64,000 nt of DNA from contig OX421494.1 in assembly GCA_949126835.1 (NCBI GenBank), positions 25,504,185-25,568,184 on the forward strand, in the 5' to 3' direction. Both the position numbers and the translations under genes were made by a program. Positions 34,901 through 49,900 of this stretch are shown here, piece after piece. Every line of letters starts with the position of its first letter. Position 1 is the stretch's first letter. The stretch comes from Anisus vortex (lineage: Eukaryota > Mollusca > Gastropoda > Planorbidae). The notes under the pieces are model-generated. The model searched no databases, had not been told where the DNA came from, and was given only the letters and a program-made list of their open reading frames with translations.

Positions 34901-37900
34901 GCCCACTGTTACAAATTATAGATAAGCTGATAAGATGGCAGTTTATAATAGAATCCTGTAACCAAACCTTGAAGATAAATTTAAACTACAGTAAGCATCA
35001 GCTGAGGAAAATAGGTTAAATTCTTTTTTCTGCCATTGTTTAAGCAATTTTATCAATTCTGCCATAATATAAGCTATATTTTTTTTTTTAATTAATTGCA
35101 TATTTCACATTGCTTTGTAATTAAAACTGTTCCAAAATTTATTGATTTTTTAGTCTGAGAAAAGAATCAAAGCTTGTGCTATTTTCATTGGCAGAAGTTA
35201 AAAAACCTGACCAATGAGAGTTGTCACTTCAAGTAAGATTTTACAAGCACATTTTTGCCTCCATTAAAAATAATATGTATGTCTCAAACACAGAATATTT
35301 CCCAATTTTAGAACAGTGCTGATGGCAATTCTGAGATTCACTAGAACAGAGGGTCGTGACTATGAAAGTGAATACCATATTTTATCTATTTGAACTCATA
35401 ATACCTGAAGACACAAGGACTCTCCTTTGCCTTTTGTGATCAACTCTGTTGCATTGTAATATTTATATGATCTTAGTTCCATTAACCAGATTACTTTGCC
35501 CAAGTTCATGATATTGATCTCATTAGAGATATTACAGAAGATATTTTCTTAAAGTCAAGTTGTTAACAAATTGTACTTAATTTAAAGCATTTAGGCTTTG
35601 CTTATTCATTTCATTTTCTTGAATAGTTTCAATAATATTTCAAATGTTTGTTCTTACTTGTTGTCTTTCTGTGGAGTCAGTAAACAAAGAACAACCTTTG
35701 GCTATCTTCAGGGCAAGATCATACTCTGTCTTCTGTCAAATCAAAACAAGGCAACAACAAGTCACAAATGTATTAAGTTGTTTGTGAAATAGTTTTTCCC
35801 CATCAACATTTTAACATTTACTATGTGTAGCAAGCATCACCATTAGTAATTAATTGAAAGCTTAATGGATTTCAACACAATGGTGAGAAACTCAAAATAC
35901 TTGAAAACACTGTGGCATTTAGTAAACATTGTCAATCAACTGGTTAGGAATATAATTAAGCAGTCATGAAAGTCTGCAACTACATGCAATGAAGTCTTAC
36001 AAATAAATAGTCCTTTTACTTCTTTATTTTAAAGTTAAATTCAGGTTTATTCTAAAAGGGCTGTATAGAAATTAATTAGAAGTTACTGAGCAAATAAGCA
36101 AAAAAAGATAACTGTGTTACATTACACAAGTTTTATGGTGATGCTAAGGATATACTGTGTCAAACATCACAAAACAAATGATCTCACTTAGACATCAATG
36201 GTAATAATAACAAACAATCTAGTCCTTTCTATAGTTTAAGTTTCTAGTAACAAACAATCTATTCCTTTCTATTTTTTACGTTTCTAGTAACAAACCATCT
36301 ATTCCTTTCTATAGTTTAAGTTTCCACTTACAGCTTCATAGTCTGAAGATGCTATTGCACTTCTGAAGAATTTCACCAGTTTTTGGGTTATAACACATGG
36401 CACATCCTAGTTAAAAAAAAAAAAAGCATTATTAATAGAGTAAACATACAATGCATCTTGGATTTAAAAAAAAACAAAGCTCAAAGATGTGGTTTTAAAA
36501 ATCTAGAAATGTCAAATTTTAAATGTCTATGTGAGAGACTAAAGTTGCTAATGGCATATGGCTAGCAATTACATGGTGTTAAGAGAAGAGCTGTGAACAC
36601 ATATTCTATTCAGTCAGTTATTTCAATGAACAAATTCAATGGATACAGACTTACCTCAGAGATATCATGTGACCAGACATTGGCGGTGCACCACTCTGTC
36701 TTCTTACACAGCACCGCTGTCTTGGGTGAGCTACACCAGTACTGGGCTCCCCATGAACAGTAATCCCTCTTCAGGCCAGATTTGTAGACAGGTGATCCTT
36801 CAACTAGAACATAAATATTTGGTGTACATTATACATGAAGAAAGTATAATCATGCCTTTGGTTTATGTTGAAGAATAAACAAAATGGATGTTATTATTGT
36901 TTAAAGAAATGATTAGTCTATTGTCTCAATGTTTAGGGGGCATGGTGGCCAAGCAGCAGCACAATTGACTGGTGTACCGAAGGTCCTGGGTTTGAATCCT
37001 GGTGAAGGCTAGGACTTTTTCCCAGGTCTGGAGGGTGTACCCGAGTCTACCCAGCTCTGATGGGTACCTGACTTAGTTGGGGTAAAGTAAAGGCGGCTGT
37101 ACATTGTGCTGGCCACACAATCACCTAGTATGTCCCTGAATCTACCCAGCTCTGATGGGTACCTGACCTTAGTTGGGGTAAAGTAAAGGCGGCTGTGCAT
37201 AGTGCTGGCCACACATCCCCTAGTATGCTGTGGCCACAGAAACTAGCGAACACTGCTTCACCGGCCCTATGATCAATTTGGTCTGACAGGATACTTTACT
37301 TTTTTTTTTATAGTCTAAATTTTAATTCTGGGGCACACAATTTTTGAGAATACTGTTAGTTTATAGCAAAATGAGTTTACATAACATTTTCAATTGATGC
37401 CACATTAATTGCTTGAAGTTTACAACTTTAATAAGACAAAGGTTGGGTTTTTATAGTATTTTTAAATTGCTTTGAAAAAAAAAAGTATTCACTTTTTACA
37501 AATAATACAAAGTAAAAATCATTAAAATATATATAACCTATTGAGGGTACAAGGTTTTTATTTAAAAATTTAATGGAGCTGTCAACTCCATACTTTTTTT
37601 TTAAATTCTACATTAACTTTCAATCAAAAAGTGTTATAGGCACTGTTACACAAGTTCATATATGATATGTGCTTTTTGTTTTATACCTTGTACTCATATT
37701 GGCTTTAGAAGTGCATTGAATGACATTTCTCACAAGCAATAATGGTTCACACTGAAAGTCTAGATTTCTATGTATACAAAAATTCTGTGGACTGGTTCTT
37801 TAATGTTCTACCTTAAACTGAGTTGCTCGGTAGGTTTAAGTAGGTAGGTTTAAGTACGGTAGGTTTAAATAGATACATTTTTTGTAAAGGAAAAATAAAT

Positions 37901-40900
37901 CAATTTTCCCGACAAACTATTTCTTTAATATGAATATTCAATCAGTCTTCAATGAGTGAAATAGTTATGAGCAGTGTGTGTAATATAATGTATCTTTTGT
38001 CAAACACTATTTCTCTGTGCCCCCTGCTTAATCGTGTGGGATAAAGTTACGTGTATCTGCATGGACGATGTCGTTTGTATGTGTGTGCCTGTGTCGCGTG
38101 TATTTGTGGGTCTGTGTTGCGTGACATTGCCTGTATTTGTGGGCCTATGTTGCTTGACTTTGAGTGTATGTGTGGGCCTGTGTCACGTGTATTTGTGGCT
38201 ATATGTCGCATGCATCTGTGGACATATGTTACATGTATATTAGAACCTATTACATATTAGGAAGTAACAAACATGAACAACCTTGTATCGAATGCATGTG
38301 TGGACCTATGATACGTGTTAGGAACAGACACACAAGAAGGACCTTTATATTATCGAATGCATGTGTGGACCTATGATACGTGTTAGGAACAGACACACAA
38401 GAAGGACCTTTATATTATCGAATGCATGTGTGGACCTATGATACGTGTTAGGAACAGACACACAAGAAGGACCTTTATATTATCGAATGCATGTGTGGAC
38501 CTATGATACGTGTTAGGAACAGACACACAAGAAGGACCTTTATATTATCGAATGCATGTGTGGACCTATGATACGTGTTAGGAACAGACACACAAGAAGG
38601 ACCTTTATATTATCGAATGCATGTGTGGACCTATGATACGTGTTAGGAACAGACACACAAGAAGGACCTTTATATTATCGAATGCATGTGTGGACCTATG
38701 ATACGTGTTAGGAACAGACACACAAGAAGGACCTTTATATTATCGAATGCATGTGTGGACCTATGATACGTGTTAGGAACAGACACACAAGAAGGACCTT
38801 TATATTATCGAATGCATGTGTGGACCTATGATACGTGTTAGGAACAGACACACAAGAAGGACCTTTATATCGAATGCATGTGTGGGCTGATGTTGCTTGC
38901 ACGTGCGAGTCTATGCCGCGTCGATTTTTTGTTTTGTCGTTGTTTTTTGCGTTTAGGCCTACTAATATAATGACAATAACAACTAGTCTAATTATCTAAA
39001 AACATATCAGTAAATCTCTTTTGGCTCTCTGTCTATGCGATTGTGATAAGTAGGGTCAAAGACTATAATAAGATGGACCGCTTGCTCTATTTTTAGAGCT
39101 TATTTGTTCTTTTTTCCCGTGCGCAGCCGATATGTATGTCTTAAATGACTTCTACGCTCTTACATTTGCCTAAAGGTTTCCGTTGTATACAACTTTCGAT
39201 TTAAATTTTTCATTGAGAAAATTTAGCGATTAAATGAAACGGCGGAAGTGTACAATAAAAAAGGGAATCGCGAATTCCAAAAAGAAACCATCAAATAGCA
39301 GAAATATCAAAGCAAGCGGTTCATCCCATTATAGTCTTTGGTAGGGTCTACTAATTACCGGCTTAGTTTTCAATTAATGTTGTTGATTTTTTCGTTTCGA
39401 AAACATCTTAAATTGAATTTATATTAGATCTAGATCTATATATTTTTTTACAAGACATTCTTGGTTGGTTTACCGGGTTTACCTATAGACACCTAGGCCT
39501 ATAGGCAGCTTTTCTTATAAGTTTTACAGACGTTCCTTCTAGATAGAAGATTATTACGTCCACTAGGCCCAAAACTCCTGCAGGGCGACAGGGATCCGTC
39601 GGTGGCAGGGATAGAACCCGCGACCTGTCAGTTGGTTTTTGATTGACAGACCGGTGAACTAACCGCTGGACCAGCCGGCTTCACATTGTAATACAATTGT
39701 ACTTGTGTAATACATTGTACTAATTGCAAGTTTAATCAGGATTGATTTAAATGAACAACTCAATACGTCCTCCTTTTTGCCTCTACGTGTCCTCCTTTTG
39801 ATATCCATGTATCTGGCAACCCTACCTATAGCCTATCCTCTACATCCGCGAGTAGAAAAGCCTTGTCGAGCCCAAGATATTACAAAAAAAGGCAGCCACA
39901 ATTCTCTAACAGGCATGGGCTTACCGGTCGGTCGGTAATTAATATATACCCAAGTTCTGTTTTTCTGATTGGCACTCGAGTATGGAATGGGCTACCTTAA
40001 CTGGTCAGGAAAACCAACTACTAGACATCGTTCCAAAAAAAAAAACAACTAGACCTTATCAAAATGTAAGACCTAGCTCAATCCACGGAGACAAAGGTAG
40101 AACTCAATCTTCTCACTAGAATGAGCGTTTGTTAAACATGAAGTACAGGTTTTTTTTTAATATCGGTATTGTCTTCCTGCATATTCTTTATAGAAGAAGC
40201 GTTTGTAATATATAAGATAATGAACCCCTTTGATGGGGTCTGAGAAGTCCTACTTTAAACTGCTGATAATTATTAAAGGGTGAAAATGTGCGCATGTCTA
40301 TTAGAAGACGAAGCGCGGTCGACCTAACTGAGGATCGTGATAACCGATACAAAAGGATAGAAAGCTATTAATAGCTCAGTTTCGGTTTCCTTCGGTGCGT
40401 ATATTAAATACAACAAACTATCTCCATTTTATAAAGAAACAAACATAAAAAATAGTTTTAAACAATACCATACGCGCACTTAACAATACAAACACATTCA
40501 TTCAACATAGGCTGGCCCACCATAAAGGCTAACGAATGACATTCAGTTGAAGTTGACATAGATGTAGGTCACTGGCAATTGTCAAAGTATCCATTGTTCG
40601 GACAACTTCGTGGAAAGAGTGGTGTTTGCGCGAGGGCCAACACATAACAGCAGAGGTCTCAAACTCAGATGAAGCCATGTGCCATTTTACCACTTAAGAG
40701 ATGTGTCGAGGGCCGCACCTCACCCCCTCCCCAACAACCCGACCCTAGTAAACAAAAAAACACTTCATTTATCTTAACTCATTTTACTACGTATCACTAA
40801 TAATATGCCAAGTTACAAATTAGACACAAAGAATTATACCAAAGTGAACTTTCATTATTAATACTAACATAGTAACAAACAGTGAGTACAAACTACATTT

Positions 40901-43900
40901 GTATATATAGATACACATATATATGTATATATATAATATAAGAGTACTGGAACCTTTGGAAAGTTAATTTGCAGCAGAAGATTTTTGACTTCGCTTCTGG
41001 GCTACTAAGTTGTCAATCTTGGGTTCAAACCCTTTTATATTTATCAGTCGCAAAACTGATTGCAGATGTTCATCTGTAAGCCTTCATCCCAATGAGGATT
41101 TATTTATTTTCAATGCAGAAAAAAATGATTGCTCACAAACGTACGTAGGCTACTTACAAACAGGGCCAGAATTATAAAATTAGCAGTAGATAAATTTAAC
41201 AATAACATTTAATGTGTGTCAGTACTAGCTGTCTGAATTTCACGAATAGTACATTTTTGTAAGCTTACAGACAATCCACAAAAATCCGCCTGGTGGGCCG
41301 CATGCGGCCCGCGTGTTTGAGACCTTTAACCCAGTGTAGTATTATATACATTGTTTTAATTGAAGTGAGTTACGGAGATATGCTGACTTACACTTCTATT
41401 CTACATCACATTTTAAAAAAAGATCTACTGTAGTGCAAAGAGAGCTAGAGCTAGACATGGTCTGGACATGACAAAGTTACATCTAAAGATTAAATCATCA
41501 AATCTGTTCTATATAAATTTGACTGTTTAGTCATTAAACAATGATATTCATATTTTTTAAAAAATGACTAAAAAAGCAAATAAAGTTGGTTCTTTCAATT
41601 AGACTCTATGTCTCAAATTAAAAGCGATAACTAAACGTAACGATTATTATTAACCATTACAACGATAACTTACCGTTGTAATGTTTACTGATTGTTACGA
41701 TAATTTGTGAGTGTAACGAAAATTACTGACTGTTATATTACGACGATTACTGGCCTATTCAATGATTACTGACTAACAGACCTACAATAATTAGGGGGGC
41801 CTACAGACAGGGCCCTCGAGAGAAAAAAAAGGTGCCGGTACAAAAATTTTTCTGGGCCCCCCCCCGCCCCCCCCCCCCCCCCGACATTTTTTTTTCTAAT
41901 ACTAGTAACATCTAGATGATTTATTTGTATTACATACATTTGAATAAATGAGGAATCTTTTTAAAAAGTCTATGGACCATTTTGTGAAACTGTCGTAAGT
42001 GTACCATTTACCATTAGAGTGTAATCATTTCAATCACAGCCTTACAGGTCTATTACAAAAATACATTTTTCAAGTAAATAGTTCTTAGTTTAAATTAGTG
42101 TAATCGTTCCTTCGCTTCAGTATTGATCTTGCAAATAATATTACAAAGATATGTAAATGGGAAATATGACTCTCACTGATGATTGATGATTAATTTGGTT
42201 CAAAAGAACTCCTAGAGAAGTACTGGACGTTTTTAATGTTGAACAATTAAATTGTCAATTAACTTGTCATTTAATATGGATTAATTTGAATGTGAAAATT
42301 TAGAGATTAGATTGAGAATATGATACACATGTTAAGGTAGGCTACTTGGCTACTTGTAGTTGTCACAGCTACATGATTTAATAATTTGGGACATAGTCTA
42401 TCTATGACAGTTAAAATTCTGTAATAAATAAATAGCAATATTATAACAAATCAATTAAAGACTTTAAGTTCAATGCGTTTTAAATTTTATTTATATAAAG
42501 TATAAACGATTAACAACTTCACAACTTTTCAATACGGTACTATAACAAAAAAGTACATAAATATACATTTTAATCGCGTTTTATGCATGTCTATGTCATT
42601 AATTATTTACAAATATAAACAAAATCATTTAACTTTTGAATGCTTACTGTTTCGTGAAAAGAAATAGTCAACAGAAAATACATCAATACATGAATGATTT
42701 AAAAAAAAACAAGAAAAAGACAAGTTTTATAAAAACAGGGCTGCCTTGCGTGCCTTTTTCTTGGCAAAACTACAAATTACAGAGTCAAAGTTTAATTGTT
42801 TTGCAATGCCAGACTCAATACTGAGCCTAGCCAAGTTGTTCAGGCGATCCTGACTCATGGTGGACCTAAGGTAATTTTTGATGAGCTTAAGTTTACTGAA
42901 GCTCCTCTCTGCTGATGCTACAGTGGCTGGTGCTGTAAGGAACATCCTCAAACTCACACTTATGTTAGGAAAAATATTTTCTAATTTATAATTTGCCAAG
43001 GCATTTAACAGGTCCAAAGCACCCAACTGTTCTTTACCAAAATTTGCATTGTGAACCATTGTTAGGTGAATAATCTCCTGAACAAAGTCTTCACAACTTA
43101 TATCATTAGAATAATTTTTTGCTAACTTAGCAGCTTTGTACTTCAAGTCTTCTTCTGACATTTTTTGGTAGTTCCAAAGAAAGCTGAATGTGTCAGAAAT
43201 AGCTTTGACTGAATTGAAACGAACTGTGAGCCCTCCAATAACACTATCCAATACAACATAAAATATGTGTTTTCGAAAGTGGGCTTCCTCAGGGCATTCG
43301 TCTGTTTCGTTCATCTCATTCACATTTTCATCAGGTTTATCCTCATCATAAAATCTTGTTCTTTTTCTGGCAGTTGAATTACTGTTCCTAAACAATTGCA
43401 CTTCTATCTGCAGGTTGGCTGCAACAAGCTTAGCTTCATTCCACATTGCTTTCCAACTGTTTCGCAAAGCCCCTAGTTGTGCAAGTAAGCTTTCTATGTT
43501 CGCAACTTCCATATCTATAGTCGCATCACTAGCTTGAATGACTTTGTTGCAGAAGTCAATAGGGACTAGAATACTGTGCCACACGACTGACATTATGATG
43601 CAAGTGAAAGAACCGACATAACATATAGCTCCATGGATTTCGTTTCTGGTTTTCGGAGTAAGATTCAGCTTTAACAGGTCTTCCAAAGCCAACTTAACTC
43701 CTGGTAGATGAGCTACAAATGGTTTTACACTTTCAACTCGATCTGACCATCTGGTGCTAGACATGCCATGAAGCGAACAGCCAATACGCGTTGACAGTAT
43801 TGTCCACCTCTTAGGGCTGCAACTGAATAATGTGTATATTGTTTGTATAGTTCCAAAGTAGGTGATTGCTTCTGGAATACATTCAGCAGCATCATTACCA

Positions 43901-46900
43901 CATAAGTTAAGTGTGTGGCAACCACAAGGAGAGAATATAGCAGTAGGGCATTGTTCTTTAATTATTGCTTGTGCTCCATTGTATTTGCCTGACATGTTTG
44001 CGGCATTGTCATATCCCTGTGCTCTACAATCAGCAAGTGGAATATCATGGCTTTCCAATGTTTCAGTAATTAATTGAGCAATATCTGATCCATTTTTGTC
44101 ACTACAATCTACAAATTTCAGAAATCGTTCCACAATTTCATAACGTGATTCATGACGAACTAGGTAACGCAAAAGAAATGTAGTTTGCTCAATATGAGAT
44201 GAATCTGGTGTAGAATCTACTATTATTGCATAGTACTTTGCAGACTTTCTTTCTCCCAAAACGTGCTGTTTAACAAGATCAGAACATTCTGCAATAAATT
44301 CATTTTGGGACTCAATAGAGAGGTAATGTACTTGCAGTCTTTCACCCTTTTTTTGAGACTCTTCCACTTTCAAAACATGCTCCTTCAGAATTGGGTCCCA
44401 GTGGGAAAGCAGCTCTATCAGACCTAAAAAATTTCCATTATTTGATTCACCAATGCGTACCGAAGAACCCTGGAAAGCAAGGCCACGTTCTCCTAAGAAA
44501 AGGATAACATCCAAGATTCGTTTTAAAATATTGTACCATTTTTCTGATTCCACTTTAATGGATTCTTCTAGAAAATTGTCAATACCTTTTTGCGATGATA
44601 TACGTCTTTCTAGTTCACGCCAAGCTAGATAGCAGTCCTTATGCCCATTACTTTTTTCATGTTCAGGAACCCTGTTACTTAATTTCCGCCACTTAGCACT
44701 GGCTGTTCAGCCTTCAGGTGTAGCTAATGCAGATTTGGATGTAGTACTCAGCCTGCAGCAGAATAGCCGGCACGGAAAACAATATAGTGACTTTTTATGC
44801 TCACTCCATACAAGCCAGTCTCGAGTATGCAGTTCTGCATTAATGTTTCTGAACTTTAGTATTCCTTCTGGAAATTTTTGATTGTTACTATCTTTAGGCA
44901 ATGTTGACGGAAAGTCAATATGACCTCTGTGAACATAATTCTCTATGTCTGACTGAGAAGGAAATTCTGCTGAGAGAAATCCAATGTCAAGCCTTACTAG
45001 CCCAGTACTGATTTTTTCAAAGTCATCTTTAACTACTTTCATCAATTTACTACTTGAATGAGGAATTTCTTTTGCAATGTCTTCTTGATTTTTCGAATAT
45101 ACATTTGTATGTGCTCTGCCAGGTTCAGATTCTGAATTAATATTGAGGTCTATGCCCATTGTATTTCTACATGCCCCTAAATTTGTTTCTTTATTAGCTT
45201 CTATTTCATTTTGACATAGACTTTCCTGTTCATGACTGCCACCTTCACATTTCCCTTCTTCCAAATTTGCATCTGTATATGTTTGGATATCATCTTGTGT
45301 TTTCTTTATGCCAACTTGAAAGAGTGTCTGTATTCCTTTTCTTTCATTGTCATCATGTTTCTTTTTTTCTTTCCTCTTTTGTGCTCCCGATTTATGCAAA
45401 GACATATTATACTAAGATACTGAAAAAGTATAATAACAATTGCAGGCTTTTCCTTTTCAACATAAAAAATTAAATTACTTCTAAAAATTAAATCTATCGC
45501 AATATGAACACATGCGCGAATTTCTTCTAAAATTTAAAACAAAATGATAGGTTCTTTATATCACTGGGAAGGGCATGGAGATTCCAATAGTATATCATTA
45601 ATTAAAATCGAATTATGAATGTTTAAGGGTTGAAATTTGAGTATCAAAGACAAAGAAGGTAAAAATGAAGCTGAATGTTGTGTGCTTTTATATTCAGATA
45701 GTCATGGCCATATTCATTGTCTACCAAATTGTACACAATTGATATCAAATTAAAGCGCATACAGATGGCAATAAATGTATAGATAAATTAGTTAACAAGT
45801 TGTTATTATTTTTTAAAACACATTTTTGATTAAACTGGATATTAATTCTAACATACATAGGCAAACGTAGTTATTACATCTGCCCCCAATCCTCAACCAT
45901 ATCTCTCAAAATAGTATATAAATGTCCATAAACAACGACGTGTGGAGCATACTGAACTATGGGTAGTAAGCACCTGGGTCAGTTAGAGGTGAGCAGTGAA
46001 CTGAAGTCCACCATGATTAAATTAACACTTGACATAATAAATCTTAAACATTATACTACTTCAACTAAGCATTTAAAACCAAAAGGGTTTTTATAAGATT
46101 ACACCTATCTACAACGTAGCCCTACTTGTCAGATTCAACCAAACTCGATTTTGATTTCCGCACCCTTTTCCCATCAATCCCATCTTTTTCAAAGACATTT
46201 TAATTTTGAGGCGTGGGCAATAATGTAAAGTTTGATGAAGAAATATATATGTTGAGATAGATAAAAATTAGTTTTAAAAGTATTCAATACATACCTTGTA
46301 TACCTTGTATTTATGTCAAGTACACTCAAAATTCAATTCAATCCGATTCAATAAATTGTTTTTAAAGAAAAGTACAACACAATAGAACAGGCGCTTTTAA
46401 TCAAGGAAAGTGAAAAATGGCTTCACATGCCATTTGGTACAGGGAGTCTAAACATACATAACACTTCATAACATTAGCAAATTACAATTAATTATAAGGT
46501 AGGGGCCAAACTAATGTTATCATTGGGGGTTAATACAACATAAGTTGTATTACGAGGTAGTGGCATTAAAGGTTGGGAACCACTGGCTTAAACAAACATA
46601 GACCGTCAAGCGACTTAGATAAATGTATCGCAAAAAAATTTGATTCCACTCCCAGCCACTGCGACGTCATACTGCTTTGATCTTTCCTCATGTCATCACC
46701 CCACTCCCTCGGTGCCTTTACCCCGGCAAAAATAATAAGCGTGTTTATTATAATAACAATGAACCTTTTTAAATCAGTTTTTTTTTTTGTAATGCTGAAT
46801 ATTTTGTATTCCCATCACCAATGTTTAGTACAAAAAACGTAGCCTGTGGGTTTCCCCACCGAAAAGAACAAAAATTATATCGACACTGATAGTAGATAAT

Positions 46901-49900
46901 ATAGTGTTGAAAGAGTTTATTTATTTATTATGATGCCCCACCCACCTCTTTCAATGAAAAAATACTTGCGTAATTGCCAATACAATTTTCAATTTTAATA
47001 TTCATGGGCCCCCCCTAAACTCTTGTGGGCCCCGGTACGGCGTACCGGCTGTACCCCCCTCTCGTGGGGCCTGCCTACAGACTGTGACAATGATGACTGA
47101 CTGAATCAATTATTAGTGCCCCCCACCTCTTTCCATATCCCCTTGTGGCTACGCCGCCGCCAATACAGACTGTTACTAATGATTTACGGAATACACTTCT
47201 CTGTCACCTACAACTCAACAATCTCAATATGAAAACAAAAAAAAAGACGTGAGTTATGTAAAAGTTAATATCTAGATTTCTGAAAGCCTTTAAAAATGAC
47301 TCAGTGTATTGCCTGTTTCATTTTCACCTCGCCCTACTCGCCTGTGAATTTCTTGTAAACATATTAACATTAACAGCTTCCTGTCCCCCCCCCCCCCCAC
47401 ACACACACACTGTTGAATCACATTACTGTGTGTAGGAATTCAATTTAATCAGTTTTCTTATTAAATTTACTTCCCTGACCATGTTATCTTTTAAAGTTAT
47501 AGCATTGTTGCTTCTTGTGTTTATAGTTTCGCCATGCACACTGATGTCAAAATCTTATTATTACTGCAAACAGCGCGTAGATTCATCTCTCTCTCTTTTT
47601 TTTATTTTTAACATTATATGAATCAGGTAAAGAATACAACCGGTTTTCTACAACTGCTACAAAGACACACAAAGTTTCCCCACGAAGTAAAGCCAATAAA
47701 TGAATACCGAATAGCCACCAACCAATGAAGTGAAAATTACTAACGGTGTCAATAACTCCTTATCTGATACTATCTGGGAATTACGCGTCATTCTAAGTTT
47801 GCAACTTTTGTTTTGCCATGTTTCTAGAACACGAGGGCTCTCGCAAGGGCCATCCCGCAGGACGAGAAATATTGGACTGGCCCTTTGGTTGATGGCGACA
47901 TAAGCAATGCCAGGGAAATCCACCCTCCCTCCCCCACACCTCAATAAATACTCTAAGCGCCCCCACCCACCCCAAGGGAACCAATGCGCCAGAGATGTAA
48001 CAACCGAGTATCTCCGTGTGTCGTTAAAAGAAACTTCCTATCTCTCTTTCTTTCTCATATTAAAAACGTATTTTTTTGTCTGGACGCTTTTTAAACGGAG
48101 CCTCCAATCACATGGTAGACATCCCGGGCAACTGCACGTGTGGCCGGTGTCATATGTAGAATGGAGTACAAAAAGAGGAGACAGAAAAAGATGGGAGGAC
48201 AACGTCTCGCACGGGAATGACCGAGCGATTCCACGATAAATGCAGAGAATCGATGTGATTGGAGAAAGATAGTTTACATGTCAAATGTGACAACCTGCCG
48301 CTTAAAAAGAGCATCAAGAAAGTGATGTAGGATATAATTATAATTTTGAGAAATATAGGAGAGCAGACTGGATCATTTTAAGAAGATTCATATTGAATAA
48401 ATAATCTAAAATATAAATGACATACAGTTTCGGAAAACTAGAACATTTAACATTATAAGATGGCAGTATATGGCCAGATAATATGGACATTCCCAGTCGT
48501 TCGTATTGTGTAATTATATAGGCTTATCTATCATTGTTCGTCCATTTTGAAGTAAACCATTACTGATAATGAAGTCAACTATCCGCCCGTCTCAGTTTTT
48601 GTTTAGTTTGTTAATTTATTTATTTTTGAGAAAAAAAAAGGGGGGGGGGGGGGGAGGGGGGGATAGATCAATGTAGCCTACTATTGAATATGTTGAATCT
48701 GAATCTGGGAATCTGGCTTACTATAATGGAATTTAACTTGACAACATAATTCTTAGCTTAAAATCATTTTAAAAATACACAAAATTTTCGCAAACTTTGC
48801 ACGATATATAAAAGAAAAATGAAATATATGCTGTTCACCCTACTATGTTTATTTAGCAAATTGCACACATTTCCCCAAACATTGGTCAGTTCTCCAAAAA
48901 GTTAAAAAAATGGAGTTTATTTTCCTTAAACTTTCCAAACTCGCATTAGCCTAACCCTGCTAGACCACATGTCCGCAAGTGGGCCTACAAGTTGTGCCAG
49001 TCATTGTCCGACTGTGGTATGACCATACGCATATAAACTATTTCATTGCCGTTTTAATCTCTAAGAAAGATGTGATATCGTTGGGTTGGGATGGTGTCAA
49101 TTATTTGTTGTGTATCAGGTGTATATGTGTGTGTTTTATCAGATAAAACGATTGGACTATTTGCACTATCAGATCAAATAATTATACTATAGCTTTCGAG
49201 CCGACTTTTAAGGTCAGCTCAAGATATTGCGCAGCATCAATTACGGACACTTCCACAGTCTGCTAAAAGTTAACAATCATTTAACGAAAGTTATGTCCCT
49301 TCATGCTCCTTCCATTGACTATTGTGTGTGGCCATATTGTATGTATGCACATTTGAACAAAATACGAAGGAGGTGGGAAAGAGGCCAGGGGGGGGGGGGG
49401 GCAAACGAGAGATAAAGAGATTTAGTGAAAGAAAGTGAGTGAGGGGAAAGTAACATTGGGCCTAACAGAGAAATGATATAAAACACGAAACAATGCACGT
49501 CAATGCTGTCAAAGAAAAACAAATCATTACATATTATATATTCAATAATTGGAGGAACTTGGTCAATGCAAGCCTCATGGTTGTCGGTGCCCCGTTAAAG
49601 TCTAGCTTTGATGCACCTAGACCTATTCAGTTTTATGATAGAATAGTGAAAAAAAAAGACCACAAGTCTATCCAATTCTGATAGATAGCTGAATTAGTGG
49701 AAAGTAATTGAGGCTGAGCACAATATGCTGTATAACCCCGAAGAGTCATACTCCTATGGGTCCAACTGATCGAACAGGGTATTTATACAAAACACAAAGC
49801 CAGTGTATCAATTCAAATTCACTTAATCCCTTTAGCACACGTGATACACTATCCAAAACAATCAAATCTTGACTACACTGTGAGGGATGTTAAACCTTGT

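Noticed and set aside
35405..35520. Possible extra exon between the second and third exons of domain A
   Set aside because: There is a CAG|GTAT donor, but no good acceptor gives a consistent phase, and joining the neighbouring exons directly already yields the four-part pattern of domains B and C.
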